DNA from: Leishmania infantum JPCM5
Lineage: Eukaryota; Euglenozoa; Kinetoplastea; Trypanosomatida; Trypanosomatidae
DNA: 64,000 nt
NCBI RefSeq assembly: GCF_000002875.2
Contig: NC_009419.2
Span: forward strand, 242,433 to 306,432
Direction: 5' to 3'
Made by a program: the position numbers and the translations under genes. Position 1 is the stretch's first letter. The number at the start of each line of letters is the position of its first letter. Shown piece after piece: positions 21,586 through 32,000 of the stretch. The notes under the pieces are model-generated. The model searched no databases. It was given only the letters and a program-made list of their open reading frames with translations, and was not told the DNA's origin.

Positions 21586-23727
21586 ATGTCCCACCCGGCG
21601 ATACTCTCCGAGCTCACCATAGCAAGGGGCGTGCACGCGTCATGCCTGCCCGTGTCGATTCCGCATCAGCTCCCCGCCCTCGAGGTTTTCGACCAGACGC
21701 CTGTGCCGCAACGCGTTTCTACGTCTTGCACGCTCTTGCGAGTACACCGGTGCTCGGCATATGAGCCGGCTCGTGAGCAGGATCGATGTGCCGACACCGC
21801 CGCGGCGGTGGTCGTCGCAGAGTGGAGCTCGTGCCCAGAGCTCGTAGCCCCACCTGCAGGCGGCGATGAGGCTTCTTTATTTCTTTACCGCTATGGCGGA
21901 GGCCCAGGTGCCAGCTTCGCAGCACCACCATTGAACTTCGCGTGCTTTACTCAGTGGGTGGTGCTGAGAGTGCGCTGTGTGTCGCACTCAGCTAGCGCAG
22001 TTGAGCTCGAGAGCTACCGCAGCGGTGGAGATGCCTGTCAAGAGTGGATGGAGTGGCGTCTTCGACTGGGCACTGTCTTGTACGCCTCCGACTGGCAGTT
22101 TCTCGTGTCCCAGCAAGAGCGAAAAGAAGCAACGACTGGCAGCTCCTTCGATCTCGGCGTCACTGGTGCGAAGAGAGAGCAAACCGTCAGAGCAGACATG
22201 GATGCGCTCAGCACGTTCTTTCCCGCGCTGCACCACGGTCGCTACTACGCTACAGCGCAGGCCTTTGTGCACCACTGTCGGCACAGCGACGAACATCTCG
22301 TCTGGTGTGAAAAAGATCCCCTTTTATCGGTGGAGTGGGCGGGTGTGGAGGAGGCGCAATCAGAAGTGCCGGCACGCCATGACGCGGGCTCCCCCACGGA
22401 CAAGGAGTGCGGCAACGCTGGAGTGGAATGTGCCTCGGTCGTTTCGCCGGAGAACGCGGATATGTGGCGGTCGCACGTGGGCGGAAGCCGCAAGCGCCGG
22501 CGTCGCTGGCTTTCACAGCGCGGACGCGAATGCCCTAGTGCGCAGGCTCGCCACGACGCAGTTTCGGCATTTAGGCATCATCGATCCACCCAAGCGACCA
22601 CTCTTTCTTGCTCGGTTGGCACAACCGCCGCCACCAGCACCGTGGCGCTGGACTCGATCTGTTGTGCGTACCTTCTTGGGCTGAAGCATCAAGACTGCCA
22701 ATCCGCAAGCGGCGAAGGGTCAGTGTCCACGGCTGCCGAAGCCCCAGCAGGCATTCAGAATCAGTGCAGCGAATCTCCAAATGTGCCGCAGCCGCCGCTG
22801 TACACCTCGAGTAAGCACGTTGAAGAAGTGCTGCAGTCGTCGTCTTACGCGCGCTGGTACCTTGCCCTGCGCCCGGCGTGCCGATCCGCCTTTTACGTAC
22901 CACGCAGCGGTCGAGCGGCCGCGGCGGCGACAGTGGAGGTGAGAGATGCCGAAAAGGCCGCTTCCGATGAAGTACGCCGCAGGGCTCTCCAGGAAGTATT
23001 GCTGCACGGCATCGCCGTCTCACTGGCACTTTGGTTTTGCACGGGCAGCAGCAGCACCTGTGACTCTGTCGAGTTGTGCGCGCTGCAGCAACGCGAGCCT
23101 TCCCAAACCCCCTTCACAACATCCACAAGGGACGCCACCGTACTCGTTGCAGCGCTGTTGAGGGATTGGTGGAATCAGCTCAGCCAGGAGGCGGCTGAGT
23201 TCTTCTCTTTGTCTGCGGCAACCGCACGAGCGGGCCCGCAGCGACGATGGAACCGTTGCTGTATCGCCCACCAGGTGTGGGCGAGTCTTCAGATGTGGGA
23301 CTGTGCTAGCAGCCTGCGTCCTGTTGCAGCCGTGGCGCCTCCACCGGCGTCGGTGGCGCATCTCTGTGTGGCTTGCGCAATCGTCGTGGCACGCGTTCAC
23401 CGCAGTCAAGAGCGGATGCTGTGGTGGAATGTGTGTGCACCAACGGTGAAACCAAGTCAAGCATGTGCTGACGAGGCGGCCGACTGTAATGCATCGGCTG
23501 GAGCACGGTCAACGCGAAGCGGCACTAACGGTGGTGCTGCTGACGGCAGTGGCCGAGCGCCCAGCATGGATGGAGTCGCGTCAAGCATGCGGTGCACCTC
23601 CGCGTCGTGTCGACTTCCTCGCATGTCAGTCAAAGAGAGCCGCCGTTGGTGCGACGATTACCGCGCATGCATGGACCTGGTCCTGCAGCTTCTCTTTGCC
23701 GAGCAGCAACAGCACTGGGCACCGTGA
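21586..23727 (+). CDS. Unrecognised Cys/Trp-rich protein
   Basis: A 713-residue protein I do not recognise. It is unusually rich in Cys, Trp and His compared with its low-complexity neighbours, which suggests a folded protein. Features include WMEWRLRLGTVLYASDWQFL (about 147-166), a His-rich stretch FFPALHHGRYYATAQAFVHH (about 213-232), ARWYLALRPACRSAFYV (about 422), VLLHGIAVSLALWFCTG (about 473) and a C-terminus with RRWCDDYRACMDLVLQLLF. There is no obvious signal peptide, and the hydrophobic stretch near 475-490 is short for a membrane helix. The Cys residues do not form an evident zinc-finger spacing. The start is supported by a splice acceptor 14 nt upstream; the next in-frame ATG lies far inside the conserved-looking part. 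Confidence 0.75.
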   Translation: MSHPAILSELTIARGVHASCLPVSIPHQLPALEVFDQTPVPQRVSTSCTLLRVHRCSAYEPAREQDRCADTAAAVVVAEWSSCPELVAPPAGGDEASLFLYRYGGGPGASFAAPPLNFACFTQWVVLRVRCVSHSASAVELESYRSGGDACQEWMEWRLRLGTVLYASDWQFLVSQQERKEATTGSSFDLGVTGAKREQTVRADMDALSTFFPALHHGRYYATAQAFVHHCRHSDEHLVWCEKDPLLSVEWAGVEEAQSEVPARHDAGSPTDKECGNAGVECASVVSPENADMWRSHVGGSRKRRRRWLSQRGRECPSAQARHDAVSAFRHHRSTQATTLSCSVGTTAATSTVALDSICCAYLLGLKHQDCQSASGEGSVSTAAEAPAGIQNQCSESPNVPQPPLYTSSKHVEEVLQSSSYARWYLALRPACRSAFYVPRSGRAAAAATVEVRDAEKAASDEVRRRALQEVLLHGIAVSLALWFCTGSSSTCDSVELCALQQREPSQTPFTTSTRDATVLVAALLRDWWNQLSQEAAEFFSLSAATARAGPQRRWNRCCIAHQVWASLQMWDCASSLRPVAAVAPPPASVAHLCVACAIVVARVHRSQERMLWWNVCAPTVKPSQACADEAADCNASAGARSTRSGTNGGAADGSGRAPSMDGVASSMRCTSASCRLPRMSVKESRRWCDDYRACMDLVLQLLFAEQQQHWAP

Positions 23728-24358
23728 TGCAGGCATGCAGAGCGACAGAGATGAGTGAAGCTGCTCTCACGCACGCGGCGCGCCTCTCGCGCCATCCTCC
23801 TAAAGTGGCAACACGAACTTTCGTTTTTCCCCGTATTTTAACTGCTATGTGGTTAGAGCGGCGGTGTGCCTCCGGTGCTCCTTACGCACGCAGACACGCC
23901 GCACGCGCGCCTTTTCTCTGCTACTTGCCGCGCAAACGCATGAGCGGACAGCAACAAGAATAAAGACGCACAAAGCCGCCGCTGCACGAGCGCGTGCTAC
24001 CCCGAAACCCTCAATGCGTGTAGGCTGCCATCTTCTGCCGAGATGTCGGTGCGCACTCATTGCGTAGTCGCCACGCACGTCCAACAACGCACTTCTCATG
24101 CCCCCTTTTTCCCCCTCTTCGGAAGGGGGCATGGCAGCGCTCCCAACGCCCTCTGTGTGCTTGCATCTTCGCATATGCTGGCGCTCGCAGCCTTCGCGTC
24201 TTGAAGTGTCCACCATTGCCATCAACGCTCCCAGTCCTCCATTCCTTTCCGGTTCTCTTAATCCTCTTGATCGCTCTGTCTTTTTCGCTCTAACATCTCC
24301 ACACACCTCCGCACACCCTCTCCGGCACACATTGGTGTAGCGAGCCAAAGAGAAAACA
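23728..24358 (+). other. Intergenic spacer before eL20
   Basis: 630 bases with no gene. The second half becomes pyrimidine-rich and leads into the strong eL20 splice acceptor. Confidence 0.6.
24233..24339 (+). promoter_or_regulatory. Strong trans-splice acceptor of eL20
   Basis: A 105-base AG-free, pyrimidine-rich stretch ends at AG 24338-24339. The leader is only 19 nt before ATG 24359, as expected for an abundantly translated ribosomal-protein mRNA. Confidence 0.65.
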
Positions 24359-24898
24359 ATGGTCAAGCCGCACTTGCGCCACTACCAGGTGGTCGGCCGC
24401 GAGTCGCCCTCGGAGAAGAACCCTGAGCCGACTGTGTACAAGTTTGAGGTGTTCGCCCCAAACTTCGTCGTCGCCAAGAGCCGTTTCTGGCGCATGATGA
24501 GGGTCAAGAACAAGGTCAAGGCCACGCACGGTGACGTGCTCTCCTGCAAGGTCGTGAAGGATGCGAAGCTGGTGGCGCGCAACTACCTGGTCGACATCGC
24601 GTACTACAGCCAGCGCTGCGGCTACACGCGCATGGTCAAGGAGTTCCGCGACGTCTCCAAGACCGGCGCCGTGAGCCAGGCGTACCACGACCTGGCCTCC
24701 CGCCACCGCGCCCGCTACCACAACATCGAGGTGCTGAACGTGAAGAGCATCCCGGACCACGAGGTGAAGCACCTGAGCATTGCCCAATACCACGCTCCAA
24801 ACCTGTCCTTCCCGCTCCTGCAGCGCCGCATCAAGGCAGCCCGCAAGGACCGTGCCATCTTCGTCAAGAAGAACACGAAGCGCGCGGTGGTGGCGTGA
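24359..24898 (+). CDS. RPL18A: 60S ribosomal protein L18a (eL20)
   Basis: A 179-residue ribosomal protein of the large cytosolic subunit. It begins HLRHYQVVGRESPSEKNPEP and has the family blocks VYKFEVFAPN, AKSRFWRMMRVKNKVKA, the GAVSQAYHDLASRHRAR region and the C-terminal basic tail FVKKNTKRAVVA. Length matches eukaryotic eL20 (about 176-180 residues), and no residues appear missing. Codon use is strongly biased to C/G-ending codons, more so than in its neighbours, which fits high expression. Only one copy is present here; trypanosomatid ribosomal genes are often duplicated elsewhere in the genome. The long frame on the opposite strand is a shadow of this gene. Confidence 0.97.
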   Translation: MVKPHLRHYQVVGRESPSEKNPEPTVYKFEVFAPNFVVAKSRFWRMMRVKNKVKATHGDVLSCKVVKDAKLVARNYLVDIAYYSQRCGYTRMVKEFRDVSKTGAVSQAYHDLASRHRARYHNIEVLNVKSIPDHEVKHLSIAQYHAPNLSFPLLQRRIKAARKDRAIFVKKNTKRAVVA

Positions 24899-26064
24899 GG
24901 AAGGAGCTGGTGAAGCAAGAACAGGTGGCAGAGGAGAAAGGGAGTGTACCAGCACAAACATTCGCGCACGCATATGATTGCAGACACATGTGTGTGTATG
25001 GGATCGTATGCGTATGTGATTGTGTGTATGGAAACGCCCACTCCCTCTGCCCTCTTCCCTTGTCTCCTGGCTGCTAGTAGGGGGTGCAGGTATCGTGTGT
25101 GCGTGTTTGTGTGTCGGTCTCGTTGTCGGCGCAGGCACGTGCTTGCCAAGCACGATTGTTACGGCTGTCTCGTTCTTCGCGGGTTGCGTGTGTGCGCAAC
25201 TGCCGATGCTCTCTCGTCTTTCGTTTTTCTCGCTCCCTCCCCTGGATCTTGCTGGATTGCGTCGTTTTGTTGGTTCGCGATGGTGATCCAGCGGCGTTGC
25301 CCCCCCCCCGTCGACACACATATGCACACATGCTATTGCTGCCGGGCGGGGGAACATCGGCACTGGCCACCGGCGACAAGCAGTGAAGGAAGGGGATGGG
25401 GAAAGCGAGAAAAAGAGAGGCGGCGGGCAACGGCAGCTGAAGGAGACGGCGCGCCGCTCCGCTTGGCGTGTGTTCCGTGAAGGTTCTCGGACTTTGGCGT
25501 GACTTTATGGTTCGCGTGCTTCGTTTCTTCGCTTCCTCTTTTCGTGCTTGTTTCCGTCATTTTACGCGCCAAAACAAATCAAAAGAAGCACCTCAAGGGC
25601 CATCAGCAAAACTTCCCCTACCCCGCACCGGTGGTGTGGGGTGTGGATTCGGGGCGGGGGTGCGTATGCGAGAGACGCGCAAGAACTTACCTTTTTTTGT
25701 TCGCAGTCTGCGGTGCTTAGCCTCCGGGGCGGGGAGACGGCTTTGCGAGCCAAACACACCGCCCCGCCTCTCGCTTCCGGTGCTCCTTCGCCTCGCGTCT
25801 GCTTGGGGAGGGAGGAGGTCCATACCAGCTCTGCAAGGACGTGGGCCAGTGCTCCTTGTGCGTTTCGTATTCTCCCTACTTTCTTCCTTCCCAGCCCACA
25901 CATCTGCAGCTCGCTTGTATTGCTAAGCACAACAGAAGCGGTGGAGCAGTGCACAGCGACAAGTACTGTGTATGTAGGGCACATTACTGCCTCTAGCATG
26001 ACATTCTCCCTCCATACCCCTTGAAAGTCCTTCACCTTGACTCCGCTTCACTCACGGACACAGA
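24899..26064 (+). other. Intergenic spacer, eL20 to the SPAG17-like gene
   Basis: About 1.2 kb with TG-rich eL20 trailer (24985-25035) and a short C run near 25300. No gene seen. Confidence 0.6.
25866..25894 (+). promoter_or_regulatory. Trans-splice acceptor of the SPAG17-like gene
   Basis: A compact CT tract runs directly into CAG, with AG at 25893-25894. The leader is 170 nt before ATG 26065. Confidence 0.5.
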
Positions 26065-29000
26065 ATGGAGAGCAGCATCAGCGAACGGCACCACGTGTTG
26101 GCCTGTGCGACGACGTTGCACGTCACACTCCTCACCAGCCACTACGCTGAGGTATCCCAAAGGGACGATGCCGCGGCCGCCAGCAGCAACAACGCCCCCG
26201 CTGGGCACCGACGTGAGGCGCCACCGAGCATCAAAGCGAGCAGCAGCACCAATACAAAAGTTGCCGGGAGTGAAGAGGTCGAACTCTACAGCTGCAGCAC
26301 AGCGGTGGAGCAACTGGACACAGTGGCCCGTGTGCTGTGCAGCATCCTGCGGCAGCAGAGCTCCGCCAGCGAAGGCGGGGCAGCGGACGCGGCACGGCGC
26401 ATCCAAATGGCAAAGGCCGTACGAGACAATGTCGTGCCGTGGTTCGAAGTCGCGGCTGCAGCTGCAGCCGTGCAAGGGGATGAGCCACATGTCCACTGTT
26501 TGCCCACTCACTCTTCGGAAAGCCCCGGTGACAGTTACTTGAGCCTGGCTCCAGCGTTATCTATCACGACCCCGTCCTTGCATGCCGCTGGAGCGAAGGA
26601 AGGTGGTTCTCAGCGCCCCGCCGGCGGCAATGGCCGCAGAAACACACCGCAGCAGCAGCGCCCAAGCTCCGTCAGGCTCTCGACCTCGCGCAGCTCGATG
26701 CACTCCTCGTCGATGCTCTCGGGGATGCAGCGCCACATGAGTGAAATGGAGCGGGAACAGCGTCAGCTTTATCTCGCTAAAGAGCTGCCACCGTGCGAGC
26801 TGGTCATGATTCCAGGTGAGACTCCAGCGTCTGCTCCCTCGTACGTGATTTTTGTGTACCGCTTGGCTCATGAGGAGGGCGTGCTCGCCGAGCTTTCGGC
26901 CCTCTCTGCGGAAGAGCGGAGCAGCAGCGCAGAGAAGATGGATGTACCTGCAGCCGACAGCTTCGAGCCCTCTGGCAGGGAGAAGCGCGACACATGCGGC
27001 TTCCAGGCCGCCGCGATTGTCACACGCGCCTTTTGGAGCACCATTCGGCCGATCCTGCGGGACCACCTGCATGCCACCAACAGCAGCGTTGTTCCGGCCC
27101 ACGTACCTGTTGTGTGGGCCATGGCAGATCCACGAATGGTAAGCGGCTTTCTTCCCTACACCTCCGACGGCACGGACCACGTTTTCTCGCCGTACGCCTG
27201 CCCCGTTCCTGTGAGTCCGTCATCCATGCACATCCCTGATGAGGCAGCCGCCGTGGAACGCTGGGTGCGGCTGGTGCCACGCACCGCTTTCTATCTCTAT
27301 GACCCCTCGGCCAGCAGCGCTGCTGCGCAAGACACGCTCGGTGTGTTGCAAGCACACCTGGCAAAATGGACGTACTCGCAAGCGAGCTCTCCAAGGGGAC
27401 CCCGTCCGTTCAGCAGCGGAAACACGAAGAAGTCGATGCCCCCGCAGCGCGGTGGCGCCAGTCCGCAAACGGGGGCAGCGACGAAGGCAACTCGTGCGAG
27501 CGGGCCGGTGCCAAGCGGATCGCGAGGTTCTAAGAGCCGCAGCGGGCGAGGCGCCGCAGCAGTGAATGCGTCGGCACTCGCGCCGTCTGCATCGCATCAA
27601 ACGGCGCTACAGTCTCGGCAGCTGAGTATGGGGATCGACCTGCAGGCGACGCCGGCGGAGTTCCCGTACTGCACTACCAACCCTCGCTCCCTCGCGTATT
27701 ACCTCTACTCGAGAGGCGTAGCATCAGCATCACCACCACAGGTCGCAGCGCTGGCAGCGCCATCGCCGTCGCCAGCAGGCCTCGAGGGAGAACTGACGTT
27801 GTACCTTAGCAAGATGGCCGCCTTTCAACAGGCAGTGATGACCGCGTCGGATGCAGATATGGCGGGATCGGCGACGGAAGGATCGTTCGAGCGGATGTGG
27901 TGTGCGCACGCGCCGCTGCTGCGGTGGGTACACGCGTACCTGAGCGATTCAGCCGCCGCGCTGGCGGCTAGTAGCTCAGCGGTGGAGCAGGTAAGCAGCG
28001 GCGCCGACGGCGATCCTCGAACGGGGCACCAGCGCCCTTCTGTCGCATTTGAGAAGGTCGTTCACTTGTCGCTATCTCGACTTTTGCCTGACGATTCCAG
28101 GTGGCCCCTGCCTCTGTGGAAAGTGGCAGCGTTGCCCATCGCACCAGTGCCTCCCTTGACGCTGCACTGCCGCGGGCCGGATGATGCTGCCACGTCGGCA
28201 AGCGTCGCGACGGATAGCATCGTGCAGTGGGCCGCTGCTGTGCTGTCGGTTGTGGTCGATTATGGGAAGACTGCTGGTGGCACAGAGGGGAACAGCAAGG
28301 CACCCCTGATGCCGCTGCTGAGCCGCCTCGTGCGCCTCATCGACGCATACAACGGATGGTCTTTGAATAATAGCCTGACCCCAGCGCGGGGCGCCAGTAA
28401 CGACGGCCGAAACGGCACACGCGGTGTGGCCGCAGAGAAGGCAGCAGGTGATCACTCCGTCGATGCGTCGGCAACGGTGCAGCGGTCAATCCCATCGGCG
28501 TGCTGCACGGGTGGCGTCTTCAACATCATGAGCGCCGTTTGTGCATGGATGGCCACGGTGAGCGAGTCACTTCTGCTCCAGAAGCCCTCGTGTGAGTTAA
28601 CGGCTTTGTGTGCGACGGCAGAGTCGCCGGTGTCGCGCAGCGCGGGAGGGCATCTCGTCAGCGACGCCGCAACCGCCATGTCGATCCCGCCTTCTGGGTT
28701 GTTCCGACGGTATGCGCGGCCATTTCAGAAGCTGTCGGTGCCGAGTAGCGGAGGCGCAAAGGCCCTCATGAACGCTGGGACTCTGGCGGCCACCGTTCCC
28801 CGGCTTCCCACGACTACGGAGACGCGGACCAGTGATGCAGCGGCGGCGGCAGCGCAAGAGGGGAAGCGGTGCGCCGTGACAGCGTCGGCGCGTGTTCACC
28901 ACCACAACGCAGATGTGGTGCTGCCGCCGTACCCTCAGGAAGTGTCGTGGATGATTCGGCACGTCATCGCCAAGAACGCGGGACACTTCGAAGTGAACGT

Positions 29001-32000
29001 TGCCCGCGGCACCGACACTGTCACTCCCACGGCGGCCCGCACGGGGTTTCCACCTTCAATGCTCGACCTGGCAACGGGGGGCTCCTCCTCGCTCGCAACG
29101 CGCCAGAGCACAATGGCCACGATGACCATCACGACGCCGAGCACCGGGCTCCTTCTGCAGCAGCAGCGGCGCCGGCTGCGCTGGCAAACATCTGGCGTCG
29201 CAGCAAAGCTTCAGCCCTACTCGCAGGGTGTACATCTCATCAAGGAGATGGCGCGCAATCTTCTCGGTCGTCGCCCGCTAGCTGAGGCGGCAGTGGCACT
29301 ACAGGAAGCGCTAGAGTCAACGCTGGCCGCCCCGCAATGTGAGGTGGCCGCCGGAGAAGGACGCGGTGGAAACGTGTCGGCGCCGTCGCATCAGAGCCGG
29401 AAAAAGCACCGTGGAGGGTCAGCCGACGGTAGCACTGCGGGCACGGAGCAGGTTAGCGCGCTGGGCCTACTACAGCGCTACTTGGTCTCCGTGGACCCGA
29501 TGCAAGCGCACCTGGCAACCAAGTCGAAGCCAGTAGCGCTGCAGCGCCCCGCGCTGTTGACGGAGCTTCACCAAAGCAAGGAGAGCAGCGAAAACGAAAT
29601 GCTGGCGACGCGAGCGGCGGCAGAGAACCTTATGCCTCGCATTTACGAGCACATGCTTCAGCAGGCATTTCTGTATCAGCTGCTGCGAGAAACCAAGTTG
29701 CAGTCGACGCGCCATTCAGCCTCGCTGCCCAGTCATGGTCACACCTCCGCCGCGGACAGGGAGGAAGTTGTCTGCGCGGACGACGACTGGAGCGTGACGC
29801 AGCAGCTACCAGTGCAAGCCATCGCGGCGTCCATTGTTGACTTTCAGGAGCGTTTTGGTGCCCACAACGTTGCGTGGCGCTCCTGCGCCTTTCACTACCG
29901 TTCTCTCCAGTCACCAACCGCGACTGCGGCCGGTAGTGCCGGCAGAGGCATCGACGCAGTTGCGTCAACTGAGGAAGACAAAGATGGTGAGGTGCACCGC
30001 ACGTCTGCCTACGCGCACAACGCCCTCAACGTGCACCCGACACGAAGAGCGACACACATGTGGGTTGCCGGGGTGGTAGTGCCGGATGTGCAGATGGCAG
30101 AGTATATCAAGAAAGGGAGAGGGCCGCACTCCGATGCGAAGGCGTGGCAAAGCAGCCGCCCCTCGCTGGGACAGCGGCGCTCGCGTAGGTGGGTAGACAT
30201 GGTCCCCCGCGCAGGGACTGTGACCTCAGTGGAAGTCTACGCACTGTGGCAGTCGCTGCTACAGCAGCAGCAAGGCAGTGACGTGACGATGCAACTGCGC
30301 GCGGGGCCGGCGGAGTTGACGATGCGTGCAATGCACGACCTCATCTCCCAGTACGTGCAGCGACACGCCGAAGTGTCGACGTCACTTGTCGGCGTGAGTG
30401 GCGTGCCGTCGGCGCCTTCTGAAAGTGCAATGGCTACAGAAAGTTCCCCGATGCGCTTCGATATTCACGAGACCCTCTATCCGTTTGGCGATGCGGTGTT
30501 GGAGGTGTGGGTGAGTGAGGCACAGCGTTTGTGCCGCTACATCAAAGCCACCGAGGTCAGCGCTACTCTGCACGCGACGCCGTCGAGCACGGGAGTCGGC
30601 AACGTGCACCTGACCGTTCACTGGGATGACGGACTTCTTTTCACGTGCACACGCGGCAGCGGCAGACAAGATTGCAGCAGTATGGTTCCGCCCATCGATC
30701 TAACGCTTACCACCTGCAATGCGGTCTTTCAGTGGCGCGACGGTGAGTCACGCATCCGCCTTCGCTACTACCCGAACACCTCATCCTGCACCACGGCGGC
30801 CGCCGCGGTGTCGCTGAAGGAGCTGAGCGGGCAGCAGACAGCGACCTTGCCGCAAGGTGGCGTCATGGAGACGTGCGCAGTCCTCCTCGAGGAGCGCGTC
30901 ACTCTCTACTGCGTCCACCACTGCCCAACAGAAATCACCGCAGCAACATCGGTGGAGCTGGAAGCGTCGTCCGAAAAGGAGACGAGCTGCGAGGTCGACG
31001 AGCGCACCGGCGTGGTGCAACGCTTCTACGCTTCAGGGATGCAGCAGTTGTTGTTTCCTAGCGGTGCAATCATGGTACGGCGGCCGCTGAAACCGGTCGT
31101 CGCTACGTCGGCGGCGCCCAAGTCGACCTCGCCGTATTGTGACACGTTGGTGACGCTGGACGGTCGGTGCTTTGTGTGCAACGGCAGTAGCACCGGAGGC
31201 GCCTCTGCGAACGCACCCGCTGCCGGCTCGAAGACGGTTCACCCCAGCGCGTTTCAGCGCGTACAGGTGCGCATCGCGCGTGCTAACTCCAAAGGCATGA
31301 AGAGCAGCACTGGCGCCCATGACGCGCAGGCCCCGCCCTTCATACACACCGAGATCACCTACGATGCGGTCCACCACTGCCATATACGCTCCCGCCAAGA
31401 CGGCTTGACGGTGACTGAGTACGAGTCTTTGGCCTCCTACTCGGAGACCGACGCCAAAAAGAACGGCGGCCGCGCGGGCGCCATGCTTGCCCGGGTCGTC
31501 GTGTTTCCGGACGGCACCACCATCACGACGGTCGCGCCGCGCGAGGCGCGGCGGCGTGCGCTCGTGCGCCGCCCCGATGGCACTTCTGTGTCAGCGTCGC
31601 TCTCCTCCCCGACCTTGTGCGCGCTCCTGGAAGAGCTGCAGGCGGTGGAGGACAGCCTTTTCGGGGCGGCGGCTGACGCAGCAGAGCTCTCCGTGCGGTG
31701 GTGCGTGGAAGCGTCGACCATGCCTCGAGTGTATCTTGCGCCCGCTCCTGTGGGGAGCAGCGAAGAAGCGAGGGAGTGCAAGGCCCTCTTTGTTGCCGTC
31801 TTCGGTGATGGAACGATCTTGCAGCGGCGATGGGCGGCCGCGCCAACGCTTCCAGCCGCGTTCTCCACCGTAGGCACCGAGGCGAACGCGGACGAGGATG
31901 ATGGTTTGGAGGGTGAGGAGGGTGGAGAAGGCGGCGCAAATAGCACCCCTGCGTACCGCGGGGGTACGTTTGAAACGGTGCTTGCACGCCCCTCCACCAG

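Noticed and set aside
24290..25363. A 357-residue frame on the minus strand overlapping eL20
   Set aside because: It is the mirror of the strongly biased eL20 codons plus spacer sequence. Its composition follows the opposite strand, and no other gene here is on the minus strand.
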